The position numbers were made by a program, and so were the translations under genes. Of a stretch of 64,000 nt of DNA, positions 1 through 18,735 are shown piece after piece. The stretch is from Hydractinia symbiolongicarpus (Eukaryota > Cnidaria > Hydrozoa > Anthoathecata > Hydractiniidae), in NCBI RefSeq assembly GCF_029227915.1, contig NC_079879.1, forward strand, positions 16,432,001-16,496,000, read 5' to 3'. The notes under the pieces were generated by a model, which was not told the DNA's origin, made no database searches, and saw nothing but the letters and a program-made list of their open reading frames with translations. The number at the start of each line of letters is the position of its first letter. Position 1 is the first letter of the stretch.

Positions 1-54
1 AAGGTGATCTCTGATACGTTTCTTGCTATTCGAAACCAAGAAGGGAAGCGATAA
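1..54 (+). CDS. Possible 3' end of a gene cut by the window edge
   Basis: The first 17 codons in frame 1 are open and end with TAA at 52-54, giving a short polar peptide ending in NQEGKR. This could be the end of a last exon that starts left of the window. It is too short to identify, and an open run of 17 codons is expected by chance in places, so this is a weak call. Confidence 0.15.
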   Translation, partial: KVISDTFLAIRNQEGKR

Positions 55-323
55 AAGAACGCCGTATTCGATTAAAGGAAACACAGTATTAATTTTTAAT
101 GAGAGGAAAAAAACAAAAAAAATTATATTTTCATATTCTTTTTTATATTTTTTACAACTGTTCGTGATTTTTTTACCACTTTTTCAAACTCGTCCCTTTG
201 ACATTATTGTCACTGAACACCTTTCGTTGATCACGTCTGAAAATGATCAGTTTCAAAAATTAAGGGGGGTTTTGTGACATTTCAACATGTCATCATTTGT
301 CATTCTCTACAAAGTGTAATTTT
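55..323. other. AT-rich stretch with no recognisable gene
   Basis: A + strand frame open from 23 to 277 has low-complexity Lys/Phe-rich content and no family signature, so I do not call it a gene. A 10-bp word TGTGACATTT at 273-282 recurs inverted at 2990-2999 and could mark the ends of the zinc-finger unit, but a match of this length may be chance. Confidence 0.3.
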
Positions 324-1289
324 GAGGTTACTGTTAACAAAAGGTAGGTACATTTGGTGTATAAAAATGGGCAACTTTTAAAAAAGGAAGCACATTTTGA
401 GGTTACCTAGTTTTCAAGATATACTCGAAAATGTGATGTGGTAAATTTGAGGTTACCAAAATGAGGTTACCCTCTTCAAAGCCTTATATCTAAGGATTCC
501 TTGGGATTACTTTAATGAAACTTGGTACAGTGGTGACTAAATTGGTAAGCAACCCAACTAAATCTTTGAATAATTGAATTTGTAAAGTGTGTGACTATAT
601 TGAGGTTACCAAATTTAATGATTTTTTCTCATTCCTCAATTAGGCAATGCAGAGCATAGAGAATCAGATTTTATTTTATGGTATTATGTCTATACGTATG
701 GAAAATCGTGAAGAAAAATAAGAGATGCATTTTAGTTGATATTTTGAGGTTTCTGTTATATGTAGAAATGTTTCTAAGAGATATACTACTATTTTGCAAA
801 ATTATCATTATAATATTTCCAGGTAACTTTTATGTAATATAACATTTTAATGTATCAAACTCATATTCACTAGTTCCAAGAAATATCAGTTTCTAAACAT
901 GAGGTTACCATTTGATCAAAATGTGTTTTCTGTGAGGTTACCTACTAGATGTTGCATATAAAACTATATTTTAAAGTGTGAGTTTGTGAGGCCAAATTAA
1001 ATTAATAAACAGTATGAATCTAATGTTTTCCAACTGATATAATTGAATTCAACATTTGTGTTCAAGCTGAGGTTACAATGGTATGAAAAAGTACCGTATA
1101 TACATGTAGTACTAGCACTTCATGCACAATGGAAAACAAGTCAGAAAGTAGAATTTAGGAATACTCTACATTGCACTTTTAGAACATGTTTTAGAATATT
1201 GATAGTACACTGATAGAATAGTTGCAGAATGTAGCTGTTTTAAATTTTTTTTATTTCAGTTGTTGTTGTTGTTGCATTAGTGAGGTTAC
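324..1289 (+). repeat. Left array of nine GAGGTTAC motifs
   Basis: Nine exact copies of GAGGTTAC, most extended to TGAGGTTACC, lie on the + strand at 324, 399, 449, 463, 602, 901, 934, 1069 and 1282. A degenerate copy is near 746. None is on the other strand in this stretch. The array ends 65 bases before the ATG of the zinc-finger gene. Irregular spacing (14 to about 290 bases) argues against slippage and for protein-binding sites. The rest of the stretch is AT-rich, with a short GTT run at about 1258-1272. Confidence 0.7.
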
Positions 1290-1354
1290 TGTGAGAAAAA
1301 GTGTACACCAGAAATATAAGTTTATCTTTTATTATTGTATAAAATATTATTAGT

Positions 1355-2375
1355 ATGGAGAATAGCAAGTTTGAGTGGGTATGTCCAGTTTGTCAGAAAA
1401 TTTTGAAGCATCATAAAAGTGTTAGCAGACATAAGAAGAGTTATGCAAAGAAAACTGAGTTAAAATGTTCACAGTGTGAAAAATGTTTTGACAGAAAAGA
1501 CAACTTTTTGAGGCATCAAAAAAGTTGCAAATTAAAAGAGAAAAATATATGTAAAGTTTGTTTAAAGGTTTTCAAAACAAAGTGGCTTTTGAAACGACAT
1601 ATGAAGGTTCATGAAAAAAAGAAAATTGTATTATGTAAAAATTGTGGAAAAAAAATCGAGATGGATAAAGCTGAACACCATCCATTACAATGTATACAAG
1701 AAAGACCCATCTCAAGTGTTGACCTAGATAACGACTTTGTATCTATGGTAACAATACCAAGGTAACCAATCTGACTGAAGCTTTAAATATGAATAGAAAA
1801 TAACACATTATTGATTATATATTTATGTTTTTTATTAGATCTTACAACGTCAGTACAATAGTTGAACAAACAGTGAACAATAGTCTAGTAGAAAGAACTG
1901 AATCAGGATCTGAACATTTGATTAGGTAATACATTAGATATTCTAATGCCATGTAGTACTTGACTAGAATTGGTTTCAACATAGCGAGTTTTATTTAGCT
2001 CAATGAATGCTGAATCAGCACCATTAGAGTTTTCAAAAAGCAACATGGCAGAATTGTCAGAGCTAGCTACTTGTGATACTCCATCTCAGTTAGATAAAGA
2101 GGTGCCTTATTTATTCATTAAGACTATATAGTGTTTGATATGAAATGCATTTACCTTTTTATGCTTACATTTTACTTCGTCTCAATTGTAGGTTCCAATT
2201 GTAGTAGATATGACAATTCATTCAACACCAAAACCAACAAGATTTATAAAGAAAATTGTAAGGTAGTTCATCTTGTGAATATTGAGGCAAAAAAACGCTA
2301 TTCTCAAGTTAAAAATTGTATCATTAGGTTGATATGCCGTCAAGTGAAGTGATAAATTCTGGCAATTTAGTTTGA
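1355..2375 (+). CDS. C2H2-type zinc-finger protein, five exons
   Basis: Exons 1355-1761, 1839-1925, 1999-2101, 2192-2257 and 2328-2375 join in frame through GT..AG introns of 73-90 bases and give about 236 residues ending at TGA. The N-terminal 100 residues hold four Cys-pair modules. The first, starting WVCPVC, lacks its last His. The second is C2HC (CSQC...H...C). The third is a canonical C-x2-C-x12-H-x3-H finger (ICKVC...RHMKVH). The fourth is a short CKNC...H...C module. The rest is acidic and Ser/Thr-rich with no domain I recognise. The consistent splice phases argue for a living gene. It lies exactly between two inward-facing GAGGTTAC arrays, so it may bind them, either as an autoregulator or as the DNA-binding protein of a mobile unit. 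That role is inference. No transposase is encoded here. Confidence 0.7.
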
Positions 2376-2377
2376 TA

Positions 2378-2842
2378 GTAACCTCATAAATACCACACTT
2401 CTCTTAATTTTCAAATTACTGAACAATGTCATTAATTTTATACAACTTGTAGTGAAGCAATGTTTCAAGATTACCCATAGTTCACAGATTTTTCTGTTTT
2501 ATCTTATTTAAACACAGATTGTAACGTGGGTAACCTTAAAATCAACACATTTCCTTCAACAACACCTACTGAAATGCTCCAAAAGATATTTTAAGTAGAT
2601 GTTTTGTACATATTTATGAGGAAAATATCTTGAATCACTAATATGAAAATAACTCTAAATTTTTTTTCAGTAGATTGTAACCTCGAAAACAGCACATATA
2701 TGGCAAAATTTCTTGCACCTTTTTGGATAATGTAGGACTTCGGGCTATCTAGTTTACATGAAAGAAAATTCGATTTGGTAGCCCCACTATTTCTCAAGTA
2801 TTTGGTATCACAAGGAAGACCTATATTATTGATGGTAACCTC
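2378..2842 (-). repeat. Right array of GAGGTTAC motifs, inverted
   Basis: Three exact copies of GTAACCTC, the reverse complement of the left-hand motif, lie at 2378, 2677 and 2835. Near-matches are at about 2530 and 2887. The first starts 3 bases after the stop codon of the zinc-finger gene. The array mirrors the left one, so each motif reads toward the gene. No GAGGTTAC on the + strand was seen here. Confidence 0.65.
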
Positions 2843-3652
2843 AAAATTACCACGTTTTTTGGAAATCAAAATGTCATTTGAGGGTGGTAACCACCATAAG
2901 ACCAACATACTAAAATTTCAAGTAAATAGGGCAAGATGTGTTCCATTTGATGCTGAAACTCTAAAAATGCTCATTTTGGCAGTTTCAGAAAATGTCACAC
3001 TATTTTTGAAACTGATCAAATATAATGTTAGTATATACTTTATACTAAGGGATAATAAATTGCAAATAAGTTACAAAAAAGGGATTGGTTTACTACCAGT
3101 TTTGTAGAGTTGTTGTTTCAGGAGCTATCATTTGGTGAAATATCAACAATTTCTTTGGGCCAATAGTCTAACAACAATGCTTTGAGTTTGTTGCTTTCTT
3201 CAGAGGTAGTTTGTCACTTAATCAAAAAGGAAACTGATTAGAAAGAATAGAAAAAATCAGCAAAAAAGAAAATTCCAGAAAGGTAGTCAAAAATATATAA
3301 ATCTCAAAAAAAAATTTTTTTATCTTGTCAATCTATGATGACACAAATTTCCTATTTTTTTTGTATCACTACTAAAGTTTAAAAGGCATTGTTTAATTGA
3401 TCTGTTGAAAGTGTTTTTACCAACAGTTTTCATATATATACTTAAATTTTGCAATTTTCTTCTTCAGCACCAACTATATGACCATTACTATATTATGTTT
3501 TGAATTTTAAAAGGAAAGGATTGGAAATTATGCATTAGGAAAATATGGATCATTTTTCAATGATTGTTGTATATAAGCAAAAATCTTACTTTAACATTCT
3601 TTTATATCTTATATAGCATTGTTAAAAGTTCCAAACGTTTAAAAAGTTTGAA
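2843..3652. other. Intergenic AT-rich DNA before PUS7
   Basis: Two overlapping open frames on opposite strands near 2591-3107 have no family signature and no coding-like composition, so I leave them uncalled. The PUS7 promoter and 5' UTR should lie in the last few hundred bases, but I see no distinctive element there. Confidence 0.4.
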
Positions 3653-6600
3653 ATGGATGAAGAACCTTGTAAAAAGAAACTAAGGTTATCTGTTGAAATA
3701 GATGCTGACACCAATACTACCACCGAAAAAGAAGAAACTGAATGTTTGATTGACATTGCGCTAGATGAGAAAGAGAATGTGCTTGACAATGTTAAGAAAG
3801 AAGATGATAAAAAAAAAAAGCATGAAAATGAAATTGCTGTTGGTGTAACATGTTTTATTAATAACAGCATGAAATCTTATGGGATAATAAAACAAAGGTT
3901 TTCAGATTTTATGGTCCGTGAATGTGACTTAAATGGTGAACCTGTTTACTTGACTAATATGGATCATTGTGATCAAGATTTGAAAGATACATCAGAAAAT
4001 TTGAGTGTTGTAGATTGTCCTTTGTCACAAGAAACATCAGAAAAAATAAAAAATTTTTCTGAAAATGAAGACAAGATGAAAACACTGACCTTGGATGTTG
4101 ATAATGACAAAGAACACAGAAAAATTGTTCACAAATATATTAAAGATACATTTAAAAGTATTGGTATGGAAATTCAGTTTTTATTTATTTCTTTTTTTTC
4201 TTGTTGACTGTTTGAGGTAGTCATATTCCTATATATAGTAACAATCTGCATCTGTATGAATTAATTATGTTTAGAAACTAGAACAGTTTCATTGGAGGAT
4301 AATTCACGGGCTATTATTCTATCCTTCAAATCCAACAAAACTAATGGAAGTAAGCGCAGATTTCAACCTACAAAAAAAGTACCCAAGTACTGCCATTTTG
4401 TTTTGTTTAAACAAAACAAAGATACGATAGATTGTGTTAACTTGTTGGCTAAGATGCTTCATACGAAATCACAGTTGTTCTCGTATGCTGGAACTAAAGA
4501 CAGGAGAGCAACTACCATTCAAAGATTGTGTGTTCAAAATATGCTTTCAAAACGCATGCAAGGATTAAACTCTAGGCTAAAAAATATTGTGCTTGGTAAC
4601 TTCTCATATTCACAACAAGGGCTGTCTTTAGGAGATCTATCTGGGAATGAGTTTACAATAGTCATCAGAAATGTTTTATCAGAAGATAAAATAACTAAAG
4701 CATGTTTATCTTTAAGAGAGAAGGGATTTATTAATTATTTCGGTCTCCAAAGGTTTGGTACAGGTGCAGTACCTACACACATAATAGGGAAAGCTTTATT
4801 GACAGAGCAGTATAAAGAAGCTGTAAATATGATCCTCACACATCGACATAATGAAGACAATCCCCAATTTGGAGAGCACGCAGCGAAAAAGATATGGACT
4901 GAAACAAAGGATTTAGAAAGTGCTAAAAAAGCTGTTAAAAGTAATTATTCTATTGAAGGAAAGATTCTAGAATCTTTATCCAATCAAAATAAAAAAAACT
5001 TTCTTGGTGCGATACAATGCATTCCTCGGAATATGCGACTGTTGTATTTACATAGTTATCAAAGCTTTGTTTGGAATAAAGTGGTTTCAAAGAGAATTAT
5101 GGTATGTTTTTGTGTATAATGTGCAGTATGTGTTGACATAAATAAAATAGTTGTTTTGGATTATTATTTACGTGCTTCAGTTTAAAAAACTAATTTTGGC
5201 ATCAGCATATTGAAAAGAAATCTAACTTGTGTATGTTTGATTTTGTGCTTAAATTCGGATACAATTAGGTCCAGCTTTTTTAACAATGAAATTCTAAATG
5301 AGGAAGGGATAGATAATGCAGGGAAATAAATTAATTATGAACATCTGTCATCATCCACAGGCAATGTCATTTTGACATAAAATAACCTCTCTTAGGATAA
5401 TGGTTTTCAAGCTTGTGTGGGAGACTTAGTGTTCAATAAAGAAAAAAGTGAGTCCAGTACGTATTTGTAAATAAATATATATTAGCATAAATAATATATT
5501 TATATAATACATTTATGCCAGATAATTCTTTAATACTTTGCATTCAATTTATGCTGAATGATACTTCCTTTATAATGCAGAAAATATATTGCACTATCAT
5601 CATCAGCAGCATCATCATTCTCGGCTTAACGTCCGTTTTCCATGCTAGCATGGCATGGAGGGGGTATATTAAAGACCCTCTTCCAATCTGATCTAGACTG
5701 TGTTAGATCTAAACTCAACTTCCTTTGTATCAAGTCTGTCCTTATAACCTCCTGCCAAGTCTTTCTCGGTCTGCCTCTGGGCTTTGCCCCAGGAACTATC
5801 AAATCTCTACACTTCCTTACCCAATTATCCCCCTCCATTCTTTCCAAGTGCCCCAGCCAATTCAATCTTCTTGTCTTAATAACATCTTTAATTCTACGGA
5901 TACTTAGCCTGCTTCTTAGCTCATCTGAACTCTTTCTGTCTCTCAGACTGGCGTTACACATCCACCTAACCATTGTCATATCATTCCTTTCTAAACGGTC
6001 AAGATCTTCCTGCTTCACTGCCCATGTCTCACTACCGTACAACATAACACTTCTTACACATGCCTCATACAACCTACCTTTTAACTCAATTGACAAGACT
6101 CTGCTAGTCAACAAAGGAAGTAACTCTCTGAACTTTTTCCAAGCAGAACCTATCCTGCAAGTAACACTTCTTCCAACACCCCCTTCACTGCCCAATATAT
6201 CACCTAAGTAACAGAAGTTCTTAACTATCTCTAACGAGCCACTGTTGTACATCGTTGAAGCTGGAAATACTTCATTCTTTATAATCTCACCTTTGCAACG
6301 CTTGCATACAAACTGAATGTCAGCCCTTAACCTTCCACCAATACTACTGCACTTCTTATGTACCCAATGTTTGCAAGTCCGACAAAAAATTGAGTTACTA
6401 CCAACCCCTTTCCTGCTAACTCCACAAGGCCACTTTCCAAGTACAAGGTCACACTTGGCTGCAATGCTACTAATCATGACTTTAGACTTTGCTGTGTTCA
6501 CCCTTAGCCCTTTCTCTTCTAGTCCTTTCTTCCACTTTTCAAACTTTTCAACTAATTCTTCCATCGACTCTGTTATGAGAACCAAATCATCTGCATACAA

Positions 6601-8493
6601 TAACTCCCATGGACAACCTGTTCTGAACTCCATCGACAGCGCTTCCAAGACTAGAACAAACAACAAAGGACTAAGTACAGAACCCTGATGTACACCAACA
6701 TTTGCACTAAATTCATCACTAAGTGAATCGTTAATCCTGACACGACATCTAGCATTGCTGTACATAGACTGTACCATGGTAATTAGCCACTCATCCACAC
6801 CTAATTTTCTCATAGTCCACCAAGTAACTTTACGTGGCACTCTATCAAAAGCTTTCTCTAAATCAAAATAGAGATTCTTTCTCTTTCCTAAATACTTTTC
6901 CTGAAGCTGTATGAGTAAAAATATTGCATCTGTAGTGCCACGGCCTGGAACAAAACCAAATTGCATCTTATCTATATCAATTCTTTCTCTAAGTAGTTTA
7001 TCAATCACTCTTTCAATAACTTTCATTACTTGATCAACCAACTTCAAACCTCTATAGTTACCTCTTTCTAATGCATCACCCTTGCCCTTGAAACAATTCA
7101 CTATTACACTCGACTGCCACTCACTCGGAATGGCACCATCCTTAATCTGATTAGCAAGACTTGTAATAAGCTCAACTCCAATATATCCAGATGCTTTTAC
7201 CATCTCTGCAACAATACCTGATACTCTGCAGCCTTGCCAATCTTCAATTTCCTAATAGCCTCCACTACCCATTCTGTCTTGATCTGCATAGCTGGCCCTT
7301 CTACAACATCATATCAGACAAATTATCCTCATCCCAATCAAACTCAGTGTTAAGCAACCTCTGATAATAATTCTTCCAAGCTACCCTTTTCTCCTCCTCT
7401 GTGTTAGCCAAAACACCTTCATCATTACGTATACACTTCTCCCCAACAATATCTTGATTAGTCTTCTTCATTTGCTTTGTTATCTTTAATACCTCATTGC
7501 GCTGGTCTTCCCTTCTTAACACATCTGCAAATCTGTTTCTCTCTGCTTCTGATTTTGCCTTATACATTGCTGTACGAGCACGACGCTTAGCTTATAAGTA
7601 AATATTTTTACTACCACCTGAATTCCACTCTTTCCAAAGTTTCCTCTTTTTCTTTATACACTGGTCAACCTCATTATTCCACCACCTGTCTATGTCTAGC
7701 TGGTCTAGCTATGTCTAGCTATCCAAAATGAAAGAAATAAAAACTTTTTTTTAGATACTCGGGGATTCGAAGATGTCTTAATGCTAACTGAAAACAATAT
7801 TATGTCGAAAGATTACAACATATTTGATATTGTTCTTCCTTTGCCTGGATATGACATGAAGTACCCAGGAAACAATATGGAAGAGTATTACAAAATATTG
7901 TTGCAACAAGATGGGCTAGACTTAAATAATATGAGACGAAAGCAAAAAGATTTTTCACTGTCAGGATCGTACAGGTATTAACGTACTTCTTTTTTTCCAT
8001 AGTGTAATTATAAAAATGAGAAACCTTAGTTAAATTGTGTGACATCAGCAATTATATTCTGTTGCCAATGTACTAGTGTTTTTGCTTCCTTAAGTATTAT
8101 AATTTTTTTCGATTTCTGACAAAATATTATTTCATTGATATAGTCACTGTTTTATTGCAGGCTGGTTGAATAATTGAAAACTATAGTTGTCTTAAATTTA
8201 TTTATTTATTTAGAAATATTGTAGTTAAACCAAAGAACGTCAAATGGAAAATAATCAACTACAGCGATTTTAAAATTTCTCTAATTAAAAATGATTATGA
8301 AAAACTTACCAATACTTCTCCAGTTGTTGAAAACAAGGAGAGGGGAAAGTTTAAGGCTTTGAAATTACGGATGACTTTACCGCCTTCAAGTTATGCAACG
8401 TCAGCATTAAGAGAAGTTGTCGACCATGAAGCATCATATAAGACACAAGTCAAATTAAATGAAACAGTTGACAAGAAACAAACACTAGTTTAA
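3653..8493 (+). CDS. PUS7: Pseudouridine synthase 7 (TruD family), five exons
   Basis: Exons 3653-4163, 4275-5101, 5396-5447, 7755-7974 and 8214-8493 join with matching phases into about 629 residues, near the usual PUS7 length. PUS7 isomerises uridine to pseudouridine in tRNAs and mRNAs. Residues 1-60 are acidic and Lys-rich. The family entry motif follows (GIIKQRFSDFMVRE). The TruD catalytic Asp is about D246 in YAGTKDRRAT. Further family motifs are LSGNEFTIVIRN, YFGLQRFGTGAVPTH and LHSYQSFVWN. The TRUD-domain end (VLPLPGYDMKYP, LRMTLPPSSYAT) is split over exons 4 and 5. Exon 3 is only 52 nt and was placed by the family motif VGDLV between good splice sites. Intron 3 (2.3 kb) holds an antisense LINE fragment. 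AATAAA lies at 8581. No break was seen, so the gene looks functional. Confidence 0.93.
5597..7705 (-). mobile_element. 5'-truncated LINE (possibly RTE-like) in PUS7 intron 3
   Basis: This is an antisense non-LTR retrotransposon fragment. Its 3' end, at low coordinates, carries a GAT-type trinucleotide tail (CATCATCAG.. on +) next to the word AACGTCCGTTTTCCATGC. I recall such a 3' end from an invertebrate LINE/SINE family; the RTE assignment is a guess from memory. Coding similarity runs up to about 7705 and then stops, so the 5' half with the endonuclease is missing. Confidence 0.8.
5626..7567 (-). pseudogene. LINE reverse transcriptase with zinc-finger insert, broken
   Basis: The long frame 5626-7203 (525 codons) has reverse-transcriptase blocks: NYRGLKLVDQVMKVIERV, YFDLEKAFDRVPR (first catalytic Asp), GVHQGSVLSPLLFVLVLEA and the YADD box in LLYADDLVLI. 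After the palm comes a Cys/His cluster resembling a PHD/RING finger (WPCGVS...FCRTCKHWVHKKC...FVCKRC). One expected Cys is replaced by Ser. The C-terminal region is of the LGHLERM...GRPRKTW type seen in many LINEs. The upstream part (7301-7567) is in another frame, and a small indel near 7230 separates the two. It lacks the endonuclease, so it is a dead copy carried passively in the intron. Confidence 0.85.
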
Positions 8494-8580
8494 TTTTTTT
8501 TTAATTGTGTTCTTTCTCTTTGTGGAACTGGTCCTTTTATTTCATATTTAAACAATGTGAATATATTATTTTCAGAAGTA

Positions 8581-8586
8581 AATAAA
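8581..8586 (+). terminator. Poly(A) signal of PUS7
   Basis: AATAAA lies 88 bases after the PUS7 stop codon, a normal distance for a short 3' UTR. No poly(A) evidence is available from sequence alone. Confidence 0.5.
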
Positions 8587-8878
8587 TATTAAACTTAATA
8601 GTTTTATATTCCTCTTGTTGTGGTAAAAGGTGGAAGACATTTTAAATAATTAAAGTTTGTAAGAAGAAAAGTAATATTATTGTCAACACAAATGTACCAT
8701 TTTATGTATAACTGGTGTTTGAATCACCTATTGGTTAAACTGGTTTTGGACTCTCTTCATATACCTGTCGTTTGCTAATTAGTGTTTTATAGGTCAAATA
8801 CATAAAAAAGGTTTTTGTGTTCTGAAAATTTAAGTTTTTCTTTCTTTTTATTTATATTTTGTTTGTGTACACCATTAG
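8587..8878. other. PUS7-LAP3 intergenic spacer
   Basis: About 290 bases of AT-rich DNA separate the two same-strand genes. It should hold the LAP3 promoter, but no distinctive site was seen. A T-rich tract runs from about 8825 to 8860. Confidence 0.4.
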
Positions 8879-15723
<6,845 letters not shown>

Positions 15724-17564
15724 AAACAATAATTCTATATATAGATTTTTCTTTTCGTTGTATTTTTGTGGATTAATTGACCTTTCTGTTTTCTGTTTTT
15801 TTTTAAAAAAAAAAAGTTGGGTAAGGACGATCTAACGCTACACAAGAATTATTTTTTTATTGTGCAATTAGTTGGGAGGGTGTAAGTTTACAGAAAGTAA
15901 AATCCAGCAAAAAAAATGTTAGAACAAGTCGCTAAGAAAGTAGTGAAAAAAGCTTGTGCCAGAAGCTGAAATAAAAAGATCACTGACCTTTTCCAGACCA
16001 AACAAACTAATGGCAAATTCTGCTACATGTAACGGCCCATTGCTTTGGACAGAAAAAGGTTCACTTTGTGAGATATATACGCAATAAAAAAGTAAATTTC
16101 TAATTAGATTTGTGCATCATACAAATTTTTATATTAAAACAAACAATCAAGCTTAGACATATTCTTAGGATATTCTGACCCATTGTTTAGAGTATATTCT
16201 TCAAAAAAAGTTCTTAACTTTCTTGACAGCTTGCTATATGTTGCTATAGCTATTGACAATTTTTTTTATATTTAGAACAAACAATCAAGACATGTTCTTA
16301 AAATATTCTGAACTTCTGACCCATTGTTTAAAGTATATATATTCTTACAAAAAAAGTTCTCAACTTTCTGGACAAATACTATCCTCAATATTCTGAATAT
16401 ATCCTTAGCATGTCCATGTCCTGAAAATATCTAAAGCTTGCTATAGCTATTGGCAAATTATTTTTATATTTATAACAAACAATCGAGGTTGGACATATTC
16501 TTAAGATATTCTTAACTGACCCTGAGTATATTCTTACTAAAAAGAATTTGATCAGGCTGAAGACAAAACATACTTAACTTCATATTTAAGGGAAAGTTTA
16601 GCTGGAAGCGTGTAAACGGCTTAAAAACGTTATTCACCTACAACAATAAGTTAATCCAAAATATCAAAAAGAAGAAAAAAATAGCTTACTAAGAGTATAA
16701 AACTGAAATCAACAAAGTAGCTCTTTTGGTGTATTAAATATTGGCATATGCACAAAAGTTTACACTAAATTTTAATAACGGTTGTGTTTAGTAATTCTAA
16801 ATCAACAAACATCAGTTCTTTTAGCATGCTGATTTGTCTTTGCCCACAAACTCTTACATGAAAATATCAAAACCCGAAATTTGAAATTAAATTTCCATTT
16901 AACATAAGGAATTTCTATAGTTTATTTTTAGAAATTTTGCAGAAAAAGAACTTCGCAAACCAAAAAAAGAATCACGAAAATGCCTAAAATTTTCAGGGTT
17001 TAATAACGTTTGCTGGATTTTGTGGGAATTTTACTTTTTGTATATATTATGTCAGTTGAATTTCTCATTTTAATATAAAAATAGGAATAGCTTGCAAGGT
17101 GAAAAGTTAAGTTCTACAAAAATTAGTTCTTTTGGTAAATTGCATGATCCTTTTGCCACAAAAGTAACATAATTTAAAAAAAAAAAAAAAAAAGTTTGTA
17201 TATGTTATTACACTATGTGTATAAATGGATAGTCTCCGCAGCCTTTCCTGTACATTTTTTTACCTTAAATGTAAAAAATGTAAATTCTTCCACCACCTCC
17301 CCCCAAAAGTAAAATTAAAAAATAAATAATCAAAAACCCATGTAAATACTGCAACATAATCAAAAAATGTGAAAAAGCTACGTACATTTTCCCCATAATG
17401 TCAAAACCTCTTTCAAATAAGACTTAAAAAAAAGCACAAGTTTCTACGGTGTTACCATGTATACAGTACTCCCTCAAAAAAGTTTATATAAACTTTTCTT
17501 AAATTACACGAAATGTCATAACAAAAACAGAGTCAGAACATCTAGAACAAAACAAATCATCACA
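15724..17564. repeat. Repeat-rich spacer after LAP3
   Basis: No gene is seen. At 16131-16560 a unit beginning ACAAACAATCAAG, with ATATTCTTAGGATATTCTGA and AAAAAGTTCT words, recurs about three times (near 16138, 16275 and 16475). From about 16740, words such as CAAAAGTTTACAC and ATCAGTTCTTTTAGCATG match the repeat near 56.0-56.9 kb. An A-run lies at about 17174-17193. This looks like an old repeat copy into which the HECT element later inserted. Confidence 0.5.
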
Positions 17565-17857
17565 CTTAAGTACCGTGGCTGATTAAAACGTTTTGTTTTC
17601 ATTTAATATAGGCGCACAGTATAAAGACGCGACCGCGTAAAATTATGCGCGGCCGCGTGTTTTACTTCCAGTTTCTAAATCTGGTCTGCAGAATGTCAAA
17701 GTTAAAACAGGTGCTAAAATGCGCTTTTTGCCGCTAATTTCAAGGTAAAACAGGCGGTAAATGACGCGGCCGGGCAGTTTTTCTTGAGATGTGATTTGGA
17801 CCGAGGGACGGAAAACATTTAATGTGCGGATTTACAAGAATTTTTCACTGGTAACAG

Positions 17858-18377
17858 CGATAGTTTTAAGTACGGTCGTTCAACGGGAAACCAGAGAATA
17901 GAAGCATTTTGGTCTCGCCTCAAGTTGTACAAACTTAATTGGTGGATAAATTATTTCAAACATCTCACATCAACACTCGTATATGACCCCGAATTACCAA
18001 CCCATAGAGAAGCCTTATTTCTTTGTTATATTCCCGTTTTACAGAGAGAATTTAATGATTTTGTCATCACATGGAATTCAAGAAACGTACGCCAGTCATC
18101 AAGCGCACCAGGAGGTCGTCCAGACCTATTGTTTCATATTCCGTCAGCAAGTGGCTATTCAAATCAAGGGATGCTTGTGGATAGCACTGAAATATCTGTC
18201 GCTGAAAATGTCATGGGAATTGATCATCATCCAGTTTTCAAAAATAAAGATTTGCATGATTTATTGATTTGTTATATGGGGATACATCACTTGCAAGCAC
18301 CCATGGACGCACAACAATCATTGGAAACATATGTGCAATTACTTGGATTCTTAAGGAATGACGGGTTTATAGTTTAA
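17858..18377 (+). pseudogene. Last exon of a DDE (rve-type) integrase, truncated
   Basis: After a good acceptor at 17857, an open frame of 172 codons plus stop runs to 18377. It starts with GRSTGNQRIEAFWSRLK, the block around the catalytic Glu of an integrase-core family found in animal DNA transposons. WWINYFKHL and YIPVLQREF follow, and the end (HLQAPMDAQQSLETYVQLL) is typical of that family from memory. The exons with the two catalytic Asp residues should lie upstream, but only about 290 bases separate this exon from the element's end. The transposase is therefore incomplete. It is convergent with the HECT gene, with about 360 bases between their stops. Confidence 0.7.
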
Positions 18378-18735
18378 CAAGCTAAACAAAAAGAAACATT
18401 TATATACTAAGTCTCTTTGATGAAACATAACATATCCAAACAAAATATCACATATAAATCATGGGAATAACAATCAATAAATTTTCCAATATCATAAAAG
18501 AGGCGAAATTCGCTCGTTTTCACTGGGAGCACTTTAACAAATTCAAAAAAATTTCAATGAAACGTATATGAAGAACTGAGATCTCTTGGGGGTTATAAGG
18601 TTACACTAAAAAGTCCTAAAGAATCCTAAAGAGTCCTAAAAAAAGTGATTACCAAAAAACTTGATAACAAAATTTTCATTTAAAAAAAGACTAAAAGCAT
18701 TTTTTCAATAATACATGATACAAAACATGAATATT

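Noticed and set aside
2591-3107. Two overlapping open frames on opposite strands
   Set aside because: No family signature, they overlap each other, and they lie in the motif-array flank; chance frames in AT-rich DNA.
5642-6688. + strand frames opposite the LINE reverse transcriptase
   Set aside because: Shadows of the clear - strand coding sequence.
17983-18267. Alternative + strand frame of 94 codons
   Set aside because: Overlaps the integrase exon in another frame and has no signature.
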